64,000 nt of DNA from Candidatus Rokuibacteriota bacterium (GTDB taxonomy: Bacteria; Methylomirabilota; Methylomirabilia; Rokubacteriales; CSP1-6), in NCBI GenBank assembly GCA_016866775.1, contig VGLJ01000021.1, forward strand, positions 1 to 64,000, written 5' to 3'. Shown piece after piece: positions 7,941 through 16,443 of this stretch (position 1 is the stretch's first letter; every line of letters starts with the position of its first letter). The translations under genes were made by a program, and so were the position numbers. Below the pieces are notes generated by a model. That model was not told where the DNA came from, made no database searches, and was given only the letters and a program-made list of their open reading frames with translations.

Positions 7941-8857
7941 CGAAGACGCTGACGATGCTCGCGGCGATCGCGCTGGCGCTCGCGGCCGAGGCGTGGGCGA
8001 ACGAGCCCATCGCCTACATCACCGAGATCCATCGCAAGGCCGGGACGGGCGAGGTCCTCGTGCATCGCGCGATCGACGGCGCGTGGAAGCCTCCGCAGCC
8101 GCTGCTCGCGCTCCGCGCCGGCGATCAGATCAAGGTGAGCGGCGATGCGCGCGTCGTCGTGCTGTTCCACGGAGCGGGGACGACCGCCGTCTCCGCGCAG
8201 ACGTCGCCGTTCACGGTCAAGCCACCGGCGAGCCGCGACAAGCCGGCGTCGCCGCAGGTGGCGGCGGCGCTGACCGAGTTCTTCCTCGGCAAGCAGTCGC
8301 CGCCCACCTTCAAAGGTGCGGTCACGCGGAGCGCGGCGCCGACGATCGTGGCGCCGAGGTACACGCGGCTGTTCCCGGGCGCGGTCGTCTTCGAGTGGGA
8401 GGGCGCGGCCGGCCAGCCGTGCACCGTCCGCGTGCTCGGAGGGCAGGGCGTGTTGTGGGAGCAGCGCAACGTCGTCGCGGAGAAGCTCGCGTACCCCGCG
8501 TCCGCGCCCGCGTTGCAGCCCGGCGTCCGCTACGCGTGGGAGCTGCACACCGCCGGACATCCACCGCAGCGGACGGAGTTCGAGATCATCGGCGACAGCG
8601 ACGCGCGCCGCGTGCGCGACACGCTCGCCGCCGTCGAGCAGACCGTTCCCGCGAGCAGTGCGCCCGGCACGTTCACCGTGATGCGCGCAGCGATCCTCTC
8701 GGAGGACGGTCTCTTCGCCGATGCGCGGCGCGAGCTCGAGGCGGCGGAGCGCCGGAATCCCGACGACCCGACCGTGCCGTACGTGCTCTCGCACGTCTAC
8801 GAGCACATCGGCCTCACCGCGCAGGCGCGCCAGGCGCTCCAGCGAGCCGCGCGATGA
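7937..8857 (+). CDS. Exported FecR-like protein with C-terminal TPR-like helices
   Basis: 306 residues, coupled by ATGA to the cyclase. A signal peptide ends near AEAWANEP. Residues ~25-100 have a FecR-like beta pattern (GEVLVHRAIDGAW, then LRAGDQIKVSGDARVVVLF). The C-terminal ~70 residues form a TPR-like pair of helices (DGLFADARRELEAAERRNPDDPT). FecR-like proteins with CHASE2 cyclases recur in bacteria, which suggests a sensory complex in the periplasm; that role is inferred from context. Confidence 0.65.
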   Translation: MTKTLTMLAAIALALAAEAWANEPIAYITEIHRKAGTGEVLVHRAIDGAWKPPQPLLALRAGDQIKVSGDARVVVLFHGAGTTAVSAQTSPFTVKPPASRDKPASPQVAAALTEFFLGKQSPPTFKGAVTRSAAPTIVAPRYTRLFPGAVVFEWEGAAGQPCTVRVLGGQGVLWEQRNVVAEKLAYPASAPALQPGVRYAWELHTAGHPPQRTEFEIIGDSDARRVRDTLAAVEQTVPASSAPGTFTVMRAAILSEDGLFADARRELEAAERRNPDDPTVPYVLSHVYEHIGLTAQARQALQRAAR

Positions 8858-9315
8858 GAGTCGCGGCGATCGCGAGCCTCGTGGTCGCCGTGCTGGTCGG
8901 GCTGGGCCCGTCGGGGCCCGCCGCGCGGGAGCAGCCGCTGTGGATCGTCACGGAAGGCGAAGCGTCGCTGCCGTCCGAGGCGACGCCCCGCAGCGCCCCC
9001 GCGTTGCCGCAGGACGGGCCGGTCATTCGCATCGAGCGGCCGGACGTGAGCACGCCCGTCGCGCCGCCGTTCGCGGTCGACGTGATCTTCGAGCCTCGAG
9101 CGGGCGGCGCGCTCGTGAAGATGGAGAGCCTGAAGATCGCGTATCTGAAGATCGTCGAGCTCGACGTCACCGACCGCTTCAAGCCCTACGTCAAGGGCAA
9201 CCGCCTTTTCGTCGAGAACGCCAACGTCCCCGCGGGTCGGCATCGCCTGAAGATCATCATCGCGGACCAGAACGGCAAGTTCACGGCGGAGGTCCTGCAG
9301 GTGGCGGTCAAGTGA
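8854..9315 (+). CDS. Exported small beta-domain protein
   Basis: 153 residues, ATGA-coupled to the FecR-like gene. A signal peptide ends near AAREQP. After a Ser/Pro/Ala linker the C-terminal ~95 residues form one Ig-like beta domain (IRIERPDV, VDVIFEPR, IVELDVTDRFKPYVKGN, GRHRLKIIIADQNGKF). Proteins with this fold often describe possible ligand or matrix modules; no active site is visible. GTGA overlap links it to a following 24-codon frame. Confidence 0.55.
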   Translation: MRVAAIASLVVAVLVGLGPSGPAAREQPLWIVTEGEASLPSEATPRSAPALPQDGPVIRIERPDVSTPVAPPFAVDVIFEPRAGGALVKMESLKIAYLKIVELDVTDRFKPYVKGNRLFVENANVPAGRHRLKIIIADQNGKFTAEVLQVAVK

Positions 9316-9386
9316 CCGCGACCTTCGTCGGCCGCGGCTGGATCAACGAGCTCATCGATCTGATCCTGAAGCTCATCAACGGCTGA
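9312..9386 (+). CDS. 24-residue amphipathic peptide at operon end
   Basis: A GTG overlapping the previous stop (GTGA) opens a 24-codon frame whose last 15 residues, WINELIDLILKLING, would form a nearly ideal amphipathic helix with W/I/L on one face and N/E/D/K on the other. Its position as the fourth ATGA/GTGA-coupled frame of the cyclase operon is the main support. Such peptides can bind membranes or partner proteins; no homologue is known to me. Confidence 0.4.
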   Translation: MTATFVGRGWINELIDLILKLING

Positions 9387-9417
9387 CCTGTCCCGCAGAT
9401 CGGGTATTCTTGGCGCC

Positions 9418-10617
9418 ATGACTCAACCCGCTCGCTCGCTCGAAGGCATTCGCGTCATCGATCTCTCGCGCGTCATCGCCGGCCCCTGGTGCGGCGCGAT
9501 GCTCGCCGACATGGGCGCCGACGTCATCAAGGTGGAAGGCGTCGCCGACGCCGACGAATCCCGCACGTGGCCGCCGCACAAGGACGGCGAGTCGGCCGCG
9601 TACCTCCTCTTCAACCGCAACAAGCGCGGCATGACGCTCGATCTCAAGAGCGCGGACGGCGTCGAGATCGTGAAGAAGCTCGTGGCCGGCGCCGACGTGG
9701 TCATCGAGAACTTCCGCACGGGGACGATGGAGTCGTTCGGCCTCGGTTGGGACGTGCTCTCGAAGATCAACCCGCGGCTCGTCTACTGCTCGATCTCCGC
9801 GTTCGGCCGCACAGGGCCGCGCAAGGACAGCGCGGGCTATGAAGCGCTGATGCAGGCGTTCAGCGGCATCATGTCGATCACCGGCGAGCCGGGCGGCGCG
9901 CCGGTGCGCGCGGGCGTGTCGTTCCTCGACCTTTCGACGGGGTTCATCACCGCGTTCGGTGTGGTGAACGCGCTGCTGCACCGCGAGCGCACCGGCCTCG
10001 GCCAGCGCGTGGACGGCTCGCTGCTCGAGACCGCGGTGAGCCTGCTCGCGTTCCATGCGGAGGGCTACCTCCTCACGGGCGCGATTCCGAAAGCGCTCGG
10101 GTCGGGCCATCCCTCGCTCTCGCCGTATCGCAACTTCCGCTGCGGCGACGGGCAATGGGTCTTCATTGCCGCGGCGAACGACCGGTTCTGGGGCCGGCTG
10201 GCGCCCGCGCTCGGGCTGCCGGAGCTGGCGAACGACCCGCGGTTCGCGAGGAACGTCGACCGCGTGAAGCACCGCGGCGAGCTCGAGGCCATCCTGGAGA
10301 AGACCATCGCCGGCCAGTCACGCGAGCCGCTGCTCAAGGCGCTCGACGAGGCCGGCGTGCCGGCGACGCCGGTGAACACCGTGAATCAGGTGATGGAGGA
10401 TCCGCAGACGAGCGCGCGCGGGATGATCGACCGCGTGCAGCACCCGGTGCTCGGCGACATCCCCGTCGTCAGCACGCCGGTGAAGTTCTCGAACATGAAG
10501 GTCGGCGTCCGGATGCCGGCGCCCGTCAAGGGCCAGCACACCGACGAGGTGCTCGGGTCACTCGGCTACAGCGCCGACGCGATCGCCGGCCTCCGGGCCC
10601 GCAAGGTCGTCAGCTAA
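9418..10617 (+). CDS. CaiB/BaiF family (class III) CoA-transferase
   Basis: 399 residues, full length for the family. N-terminal GIRVIDLSRVIAGPWCG, the CoA-binding VIKVEG region, VVIENFRTGTMESFGL and the catalytic Asp171 (SFLDLSTG) that forms the acyl-aspartyl intermediate are all present. It moves CoA between carboxylic acids by a ping-pong mechanism; the substrates cannot be read from sequence. The TAA stop at 10615-10617 is formed by the left end of the IS630 insertion; the uninterrupted gene would have ended in TAG at the same codon. Confidence 0.9.
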   Translation: MTQPARSLEGIRVIDLSRVIAGPWCGAMLADMGADVIKVEGVADADESRTWPPHKDGESAAYLLFNRNKRGMTLDLKSADGVEIVKKLVAGADVVIENFRTGTMESFGLGWDVLSKINPRLVYCSISAFGRTGPRKDSAGYEALMQAFSGIMSITGEPGGAPVRAGVSFLDLSTGFITAFGVVNALLHRERTGLGQRVDGSLLETAVSLLAFHAEGYLLTGAIPKALGSGHPSLSPYRNFRCGDGQWVFIAAANDRFWGRLAPALGLPELANDPRFARNVDRVKHRGELEAILEKTIAGQSREPLLKALDEAGVPATPVNTVNQVMEDPQTSARGMIDRVQHPVLGDIPVVSTPVKFSNMKVGVRMPAPVKGQHTDEVLGSLGYSADAIAGLRARKVVS

Positions 10618-10671
10618 TGAATCTCGCGGAATAAGTTAGCGATATTCACGGGTACGATCGCATGCTGATCC

Positions 10672-11711
10672 ATGCCAACCACCAGCCGCGGATCGCGAAA
10701 GGATTGTGCTGCGTTGGAAGCTCGGCGGTTCCACGCCGCGCAGTTGTTTGCGCGTGGCGAGTCGCAAGCGGCAGTCGCGCGCGTGTTGGGCGTGACGACG
10801 GCCGCGGCGAATCATTGGCATCAGGTCTGGCAGTCGAAGGGGCGGCGCGGGCTGAAGGGTGCCGGGCGGGCCGGGCGTAAACCCCGGCTCGACGCGAAAC
10901 AGTGGGCGCGGGTCGAGCGCGCGCGGCGCGCGGGCCCGGGCAAGCAGGGCTTCACCACGGAGTTGTGGACCTTGCCCCGGGTCGGGGAACTGATCCAACG
11001 TATTACCGGTGTTCGGCATCATCCCGGGCACGTCTGGCGCCTGCTGCGGGCGCGGGGCTGGTCCCTCCAGCGCCCCGCGCGGCGCGCGCGCGAGCGCGAC
11101 GACGCGGCGATCGAGCAATGGAAGACACGGCGCTGGGCGCAGCTAAAAAAAACGCCCGACGCCGGCGCGCCTGGATCGTCTTCGCGGACGAGAGCGGCGT
11201 CTCGCAGCAACCCGTCGTCCGTCGCACCTGGGCCCCGCGCGGCGAAACGCCGGTCTTGATCCACACGGGGCGCAATTGGCACCGGCGGTCGGTCGCGGGC
11301 GCCTTGGCGTTTCGTTGGGACGGCCGCCGGACGCGCTTCTTCTTTCAAACGCGCGAGGGCAACGACAACGACATCGCGCTCATCGCCTTCCTGCGCGCCC
11401 TCCGACGCCACTTCCTGCGGCAGCGCGTGCTGCTCATCTGGGACGGTTTGCGGGGGCACACGAGCCGGGTGATGGCCGCGTATCTGGCGCGGCAGCGGGC
11501 CTGGCTGACCGTCGAACGGTTGCCTGGCTATGCGCCGGATCTGAATCCCATCGAACAGGTCTGGGGCAACGTCAAAACTCGGGAACTGGCCAATGTCTGT
11601 GCGCTCGACCTCGCCGGCCTTCGTCCCCCAATCCATGCGGGCTTCGGGCGCGTGCGCCGGCAGCCTCAGCTCGCCTTCGCGTTCCTGCGCCACGCAGGGC
11701 TGGCGTTCTGA
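10672..11711 (+). CDS. IS630 transposase OrfAB made by -1 frameshift
   Basis: The first frame (10672-11259) encodes helix-turn-helix DNA-binding regions (ARRFHAAQLFARGESQAAVA). At an A8 run (11145-11152) a -1 slip enters the second frame, which carries the DDE_3 endonuclease domain. Catalytic residues are Asp (FADESG, codon 11187), Asp (LLIWDGLRGH, codon 11442) and Glu (NPIEQVWGNVK, codon 11553). The fused product is about 346 residues. Frameshifted transposases are normal in IS630 elements; both frames look intact, so the element may be active. Confidence 0.85.
11145..11152 (+). promoter_or_regulatory. Slippery A8 site for transposase frameshift
   Basis: Eight consecutive A (zero frame CTA AAA AAA ACG) give an A-AAA-AAA heptamer. 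The DDE domain continues in the -1 frame from this point. Confidence 0.75.
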
Positions 11712-11747
11712 CGTGTACACAGTAACCTATTCCGCGCGATTCATTAG

Positions 11748-12299
11748 CTAGGGCCGGCCGTCGAGTGCCCGGCGGAGCTGGTCGAGGTGGTTGTCGTCGT
11801 GCGCGGCGACGCCCGCCGTGAACTCCGCGATCGTCCGGCGGCCGACGCCGGGGACCAGTCCGCCGCGCTCCCACTGGGCCGCCGACAGCGCGCGGAAGAG
11901 CGTCAGGACCTCGGCGCGCCGCCGTCGAAACGCCTCCAGCGCAGTCTCGGTGTCACAGCGGAGATACTGGCGCTCTTCCGCCCACCGCTCGGCGTCCACC
12001 GGATAGGGCACGCCGCCGACGATGCCCCACGCTTCCGCATCGGGCGCGGTGAGCCCGACGACGAAGAGCTTCGGATCCGTCATCGAGAGCATCGCGTGAT
12101 AGCGAAGCATGCACAGCTCCTCGATGTCGCGCATGTGGCACACGATCTCCTTCGCCGACCACGCCTTCGGCGCCGGGCGGCGGGAGAGCGCGGCGTCGTC
12201 GCGGCCTCGAATGGCGGCGACGAAATCGTCGGCGGCGCGGCCGAGGCGGGCGAGGCGCTGCTCGAGCGACTGCTGCGCGTACTCTGCGGAAGTGGCCAT
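11748..12299 (-). CDS. DinB-like metal-dependent protein
   Basis: 183 residues, four-helix DinB/YfiT-type fold. Three candidate metal-binding histidines are seen: one in EIVCHMRDIEE and two in VAAHDDNHLDQLRRAL. Family members include bacillithiol/mycothiol-dependent transferases and many uncharacterised proteins, so a thiol-transferase role is possible but unproven. It converges on the CaiB-type gene, and its TAG stop (11748-11750) lies directly against the IS630 target duplication. Confidence 0.75.
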   Translation of the reverse strand: MATSAEYAQQSLEQRLARLGRAADDFVAAIRGRDDAALSRRPAPKAWSAKEIVCHMRDIEELCMLRYHAMLSMTDPKLFVVGLTAPDAEAWGIVGGVPYPVDAERWAEERQYLRCDTETALEAFRRRRAEVLTLFRALSAAQWERGGLVPGVGRRTIAEFTAGVAAHDDNHLDQLRRALDGRP

Positions 12300-12322
12300 G
12301 AGCGATGATACGCTGGGGCGCC

Positions 12323-14020
12323 ATGAGCGGCACGCCGCACGGTCTCGCGCGCGGGCTCACCAACTACGGTGACGCCGACTTCTCGCTCTACCTCCGGCGG
12401 TCGTTCGCGAAGTCGATGGGCTACTCGAAGGAGATGCTCGCGCGGCCCGTCGTCGGCATCGCGCAGTCCGCGAGCGGCTTCAACAACTGTCACCGCCACT
12501 TTCCCGAGCTGCTCGACGCCGTGAAGCGCGGCGTGCTCGCGGCGGGCGGGCTGCCGATCGACTTCCCGACGATCTCGCTCGGCGAAGTGTTCCTCAGTCC
12601 GACCAGCATGATGTTCCGCAACCTCATGGCGATCGACGTCGAGGAGATGATTCGCGCCCAGCCGATGGACGCCGTCGTCCTCCTCGGCGGGTGCGACAAG
12701 ACGGTGCCGGCGCAGCTCATGGGCGCGGCGTCGGCCGACGTGCCCGCGATTCAGCTCCTCGCGGGCCCGATGCTGCCCATGTCGTTCCACGGCGAGCGGC
12801 TCGGCGCGTGCACGGACTGCCGGCGCTTCTGGGCGAAGTACCGCGCCGGCGGGATCAACGCGACGGAGATCGAGGAGATCGAGGGCAACCTCGCGACGAC
12901 CGCGGGCACGTGCGCGGTGATGGGCACCGCGAGCACGATGGCCGCCATCGCCGAGGCGCTCGGCATGGCGCTGCCGGGCACGGCCGCGATCCCCGCGGTG
13001 CACGCGGACCGCCTGCGCGCGGCGGAGGCGACCGGGAAGCGCGCGGTCGCGCTGGCCGCCGAGGACCTCCGGCCGAGTCGCATCATCACCGAGCGCTCGG
13101 TCGAGAACGCGCTGCGCGTGCTGCTCGCGATCGGCGGATCGACGAACGCGATCCTTCACCTGACGGCCGTCGCCGGTCGCGCCGGCGTCGACATCTCGCT
13201 GGCGCGATTGAACGAGCTGAGCGACGCGACGCCGGTGCTGGTCGATCTCAAGCCCACCGGCCAGCACTACATGTCCGATCTCAACGCGGCCGGTGGGCTC
13301 GGCGCGATCCTGCGCGAGCTGAAGCCGATGCTGCATCTCGACTGCGTCACCGTGACCGGTGAGACCCTCGGCCAGCGGCTCGACGCGGAGCCCGGCTGGG
13401 TCGATCGCGACGTGGTGCGGCCCCTGGGCGATCCGTATCAGAAAGTGGGCGGCCTCGCGGCGCTGTTCGGCACGCTGGCGCCGAGCGGGGCGATCATCAA
13501 GCGCTCCGCCGCCGACCCCGCGCTGTTCGAGCGCGAGGGACGTGCGGTGGTGTTCACGTCGCTCGAGGATCTCGCGACTCGGATCGACACGCCGGACCTC
13601 GACGTGACGGGGGACGACTTCCTCGTGCTGCAGAACGCGGGCCCGAAGAGCGGCTACGCGATGCCCGAGGCCGGCTACCTTCCGATTCCCGCGAAGCTCG
13701 CGCGGTCGGGCGTGAAGGACATGGTGCGGATGTCGGACGCGCGCATGAGCGGAACCGCGTACGGCACGATCGTCCTCCACATCTCGCCGGAGGCCGCCGT
13801 CGGAGGGCCGCTGGCCCTGGTGAGGAACGGCGATCGCATCAAGCTCAGCGTGAGTCAGCGGCGGCTCGATCTTCTCGTCGACGACGCGGAGCTCGGCCGC
13901 CGGCGCGCGGCGTGGAAGCCGCCGGTGACGCCGCCGCGACGCGGCTACGGCAAGCTCTACATGGACCACGTGCTGCAGGCCGAGCACGGCTGCGACTTCG
14001 ACTTCTTGCGGAAGGCGTGA
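12323..14020 (+). CDS. IlvD/Edd family sugar-acid dehydratase (pentonate type)
   Basis: 565 residues from ATG 12323; a slightly longer start at 12305 is less likely. IlvD/Edd fold with cluster cysteines C56 (FNNCHRH), C124 (LGGCDKT) and C197 (TAGTCAVMG). Their spacing of 68 and 73 residues equals that described for [2Fe-2S] L-arabinonate and D-xylonate dehydratases, and the GACTDCRRFWAKYRAG motif is typical of that branch rather than of branched-chain amino acid DHAD. Predicted to dehydrate an aldonate to a 2-keto-3-deoxy acid. The DapA-like gene three genes on could take the product further. Confidence 0.8.
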   Translation: MSGTPHGLARGLTNYGDADFSLYLRRSFAKSMGYSKEMLARPVVGIAQSASGFNNCHRHFPELLDAVKRGVLAAGGLPIDFPTISLGEVFLSPTSMMFRNLMAIDVEEMIRAQPMDAVVLLGGCDKTVPAQLMGAASADVPAIQLLAGPMLPMSFHGERLGACTDCRRFWAKYRAGGINATEIEEIEGNLATTAGTCAVMGTASTMAAIAEALGMALPGTAAIPAVHADRLRAAEATGKRAVALAAEDLRPSRIITERSVENALRVLLAIGGSTNAILHLTAVAGRAGVDISLARLNELSDATPVLVDLKPTGQHYMSDLNAAGGLGAILRELKPMLHLDCVTVTGETLGQRLDAEPGWVDRDVVRPLGDPYQKVGGLAALFGTLAPSGAIIKRSAADPALFEREGRAVVFTSLEDLATRIDTPDLDVTGDDFLVLQNAGPKSGYAMPEAGYLPIPAKLARSGVKDMVRMSDARMSGTAYGTIVLHISPEAAVGGPLALVRNGDRIKLSVSQRRLDLLVDDAELGRRRAAWKPPVTPPRRGYGKLYMDHVLQAEHGCDFDFLRKA

Positions 14021-14022
14021 GC

Positions 14023-14547
14023 ATGAAGACCGCCGCGCTCGCATCGATCGTCCTCGTCGCTGGTGTCGCCGATGCGAAGGACCTTCACTCGACGCCTCCG
14101 AAGTTCTTCCCCAAGCCGCCCCACCGTCATCACCCTCATGGGTTCAAGCAGCGGCACGGCGTCGGTGTCGGCGTGATCGCTCCGTCCGTCGTCATCTACT
14201 CCGCGCCGTCGTACGTTCCGGCGTACGTGCCGCCGCCGCCGCCGGCCGCCTACAGCTACGCGCCGCCGCCCATGCAGCGCGTGGTCGAGTTCCCGACCGG
14301 GCGCTACGAGCTCCACGGTGACGGCATCACGACGCCGTACCGGTGGGTGTGGATCCCGAATCCGCCGACGAGCCCACCGGTCGAGCAGCCGCCGGTCGCG
14401 CCGCCCGCGCCGCCGGCGTCGGCGCCCGCGCCCGCTCTGGCTTCGGCGGAGCCGCCGCGCTCGACTCAGGTCTATCGCTGGACCGACGACGCCGGTGTCG
14501 TGCACCTGACCGACCGCTTGGAGAAGGTTCCGGAGGCCTACCGCTGA
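14023..14547 (+). CDS. Exported Pro-rich protein with DUF4124-like C-terminus
   Basis: 174 residues, starting two bases after the dehydratase stop. Signal peptide (ALASIVLVAGVADA), a His/Pro-rich stretch (FFPKPPHRHHPHGFKQRHG), a Pro-rich linker and a C-terminal DUF4124-like motif (QVYRWTDDAGVVHLTDRLEKVP). Function unknown; probably envelope-located. Its stop overlaps the probable CTG start of the next gene. Confidence 0.6.
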   Translation: MKTAALASIVLVAGVADAKDLHSTPPKFFPKPPHRHHPHGFKQRHGVGVGVIAPSVVIYSAPSYVPAYVPPPPPAAYSYAPPPMQRVVEFPTGRYELHGDGITTPYRWVWIPNPPTSPPVEQPPVAPPAPPASAPAPALASAEPPRSTQVYRWTDDAGVVHLTDRLEKVPEAYR

Positions 14548-15275
14548 CACGCCGACAGCTCCTCCTGATCCTCGCGCTGGCGATCCTGGTGGCCGGCGCC
14601 GGCACCGCGTACCACGTCCGCTACGGAGATGTCGAGCGTCTCGCCGACTACTATCCGTTCGAGCCCGTCGGGCGTACGTGGGAGTACGTCGTCACCGAGC
14701 TCGGTCCGGGCGCGGGGATGTCACGCACCGGTATCGCGACCTTCACCGTGCTCGGACCGAGCGAGCTCAACGGCAAGCCGACCGTCGTGGTCACGGTCAA
14801 CCGGCAAATGGGCGGGATGCCGAACGAGCCCGGCGCGAAGGTCATCGTGCGGAACCATTTCGTCGTCACGCCCGAGCAGATCCAGCAGCTCGCGGTCGAG
14901 TGGACCGACTCGTTCAACCCGATGCAGCACGGCCGCGTGACGTACACGCCTCCCATCACCGTCGGCCGGCTGCCACTCACGCCGGGCGGCACGTGGGAGG
15001 CGAGCACCCAGATCCAGAGCCCGCGCGAGGGAGAGCCCGACTTCCGCGCTGATTCCAAGCGGTACGTCCGGGTCATCGGCAAGGAGACCGTCGTCGTGCC
15101 GGCCGGCCGCTTCGAGGTCGTGAGGCTCGAGGTGAAGACGAGCTCGACGCGTGTCGGCGGCACACGGGCGACGGAGTCGACGCGCGTCGAGTGGCGGGCG
15201 CGTGGCCCCGGGCTCGTCCGTCTGACCGAGGGGCCGTTCGAGCTGGCGTTGAAGTCCCACAACGACAAGCCGTGA
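14544..15275 (+). CDS. Membrane-anchored exported protein, probable CTG start
   Basis: 243 residues if begun at CTG 14544. No ATG/GTG/TTG is available that keeps the hydrophobic anchor TRRQLLLILALAILVAGAG; the next start, GTG 14589, cuts it off. CTG has GGAGG (14532-14536) seven bases upstream and overlaps the previous stop as CTGA. The rest is a beta-rich exported domain (ADYYPFEPVGRTWEYVV, VVPAGRFEVVRLEVKT). Function unknown. Confidence 0.65.
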   Translation: MTRRQLLLILALAILVAGAGTAYHVRYGDVERLADYYPFEPVGRTWEYVVTELGPGAGMSRTGIATFTVLGPSELNGKPTVVVTVNRQMGGMPNEPGAKVIVRNHFVVTPEQIQQLAVEWTDSFNPMQHGRVTYTPPITVGRLPLTPGGTWEASTQIQSPREGEPDFRADSKRYVRVIGKETVVVPAGRFEVVRLEVKTSSTRVGGTRATESTRVEWRARGPGLVRLTEGPFELALKSHNDKP

Positions 15276-15288
15276 GAGAATCGCGACC

Positions 15289-16209
15289 ATGAACGACGCT
15301 CAACGCATCACCGGCGTGCTCAGCCCGGTCGTCACCCCGTTCAAGGCCGATCTCTCACCCGATCCCGAGCGCTTCGTGCGGCAGTGCAAGTGGCTGCTGT
15401 CGCAGAACGTCGGGCTCGCGGTGTTCGGCACGAACTCCGAGGCGAACTCGCTCTCGGTCGACGAGAAGGTGGCGCTGCTGGAGAAGCTGGTGAGCGCGGG
15501 CGTCGATCCCTCGCGGATGATGCCGGGCACCGGGCACTGCGCGATCACCGACTCGGTGAAGCTCACCGCGCAGGCGGTGAAGCTCGGCTGCGCCGGCGTC
15601 TTGATGTTGCCGCCCTTCTACTACAAGGGCGTGAGCGACGAAGGCCTCTACCGGAGCTTCTCCGAGATCGTCGAGCGGGTGGGGGAGCCGCGGCTGCGCG
15701 TGTACCTCTATCACATCCCGCCGGTCGCGCAGGTGCCGATCACGCTCGGGCTCGTCGAGCGCTTGCTCAAGAAGTATCCGGGCACCGTCGCCGGGATGAA
15801 GGACAGCGGGGGCGACTGGAACAACACGAAGGCGTTCCTCGACGCCTACGCGAAGGCGGGCTTCGACGTGTTCCCGGGCGCGGAGACGTTCCTGCTCCAG
15901 GGCATGCGCAACGGCGGGGCCGGCTGCATCAGCGCAACGGCGAACACGAACCCCGGCCCGATCGCACGGCTCTTCGAGACATGGCGGAGCGCCGATGCCG
16001 ACGCGCAGCAGGCGAAGCTCGACGGGATCCGCCAGACGTTCGCGAAGTACCCGATGATCCCCGCGCTGAAGGCCGCGATCGCGCACTACGGCGGCGACGC
16101 CGCGTGGTCGACGGTGCGCCCGCCGCTGGTGGAGCTGACGCCGGACCAGTCGCGCTCGCTGGTCTCGGACCTCGACGCGCGCGGCTTCACGATGCCCGGC
16201 CTGCGTTAA
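15289..16209 (+). CDS. DapA/NAL-family Schiff-base aldolase or dehydratase
   Basis: 306 residues, full-length TIM barrel. Catalytic Tyr141 (VYLYHIPP) and Schiff-base Lys171 (AGMKDSGGD) are present, as is the substrate carboxylate region FGTNSEANSLS (in place of the GTTGE seen in true DapA). It is therefore unlikely to be 4-hydroxy-tetrahydrodipicolinate synthase; a 2-keto-3-deoxy acid aldolase or dehydratase is more likely, which fits the upstream pentonate-type dehydratase. Confidence 0.75.
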   Translation: MNDAQRITGVLSPVVTPFKADLSPDPERFVRQCKWLLSQNVGLAVFGTNSEANSLSVDEKVALLEKLVSAGVDPSRMMPGTGHCAITDSVKLTAQAVKLGCAGVLMLPPFYYKGVSDEGLYRSFSEIVERVGEPRLRVYLYHIPPVAQVPITLGLVERLLKKYPGTVAGMKDSGGDWNNTKAFLDAYAKAGFDVFPGAETFLLQGMRNGGAGCISATANTNPGPIARLFETWRSADADAQQAKLDGIRQTFAKYPMIPALKAAIAHYGGDAAWSTVRPPLVELTPDQSRSLVSDLDARGFTMPGLR

Positions 16210-16231
16210 AAGTCGCGCGCGAGGGCGATAT

Positions 16232-16440
16232 ATGAGTCCAGCTAAGAAACTCCCGCGAAAACCTCTGGCAGAGGCCATATTCGAAGCTCATTGGGCGTTG
16301 AAGCCTGGCGTCTCGGCGAGTTCTTTAGGCGTTATGCCTATAACGAGTGGTATCCGTTTAGTAGAGACGGGTTCGAAGCATATCGAGCAGCAAGCGGCGC
16401 GGAAGCACAAAGCATCACACCTTACGAGTATCAGCGCTAA
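16232..16440 (+). pseudogene. Decayed low-GC gene fragments
   Basis: A start at 16232 gives MSPAKKLPRKPLAEAIFEAH, resembling the N-terminus of TIGR04255-family proteins, but the frame then loses its resemblance. From ~16300 another frame (ending TAA 16438-16440) reads EAWRLGEFFRRYAYNEWYPF and SITPYEYQR, protein-like but without a start. G+C over 16261-16440 is 53 % by count, far below the flanks. I read this as remnants of one or two acquired genes. Confidence 0.5.
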
Positions 16441-16443
16441 CAC

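Larger units (their letters stand above)
10615..11746 (+). mobile_element. IS630-family insertion sequence
   Basis: The element spans 10617-11744 (1128 bp), flanked by TA dinucleotides at 10615-10616 and 11745-11746, the target duplication typical of IS630/Tc1-mariner elements. The 22-base terminal inverted repeats (10617-10638 and 11723-11744) match at 20 of 22 positions; the shared outer core is ATGAATC-CGCGGAATA. Removing the element restores AGCTAGCTAGGG, which makes the CaiB-type gene end in TAG exactly beside the converging DinB stop. It carries one transposase expressed through a frameshift. Confidence 0.9.

Noticed and set aside
12323-14020. Branched-chain amino acid dihydroxy-acid dehydratase (IlvD) assignment
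   Set aside because: The GACTDCRRFWAKYRAG motif and cluster Cys spacing favour sugar-acid dehydratases, and no other ilv gene is nearby.
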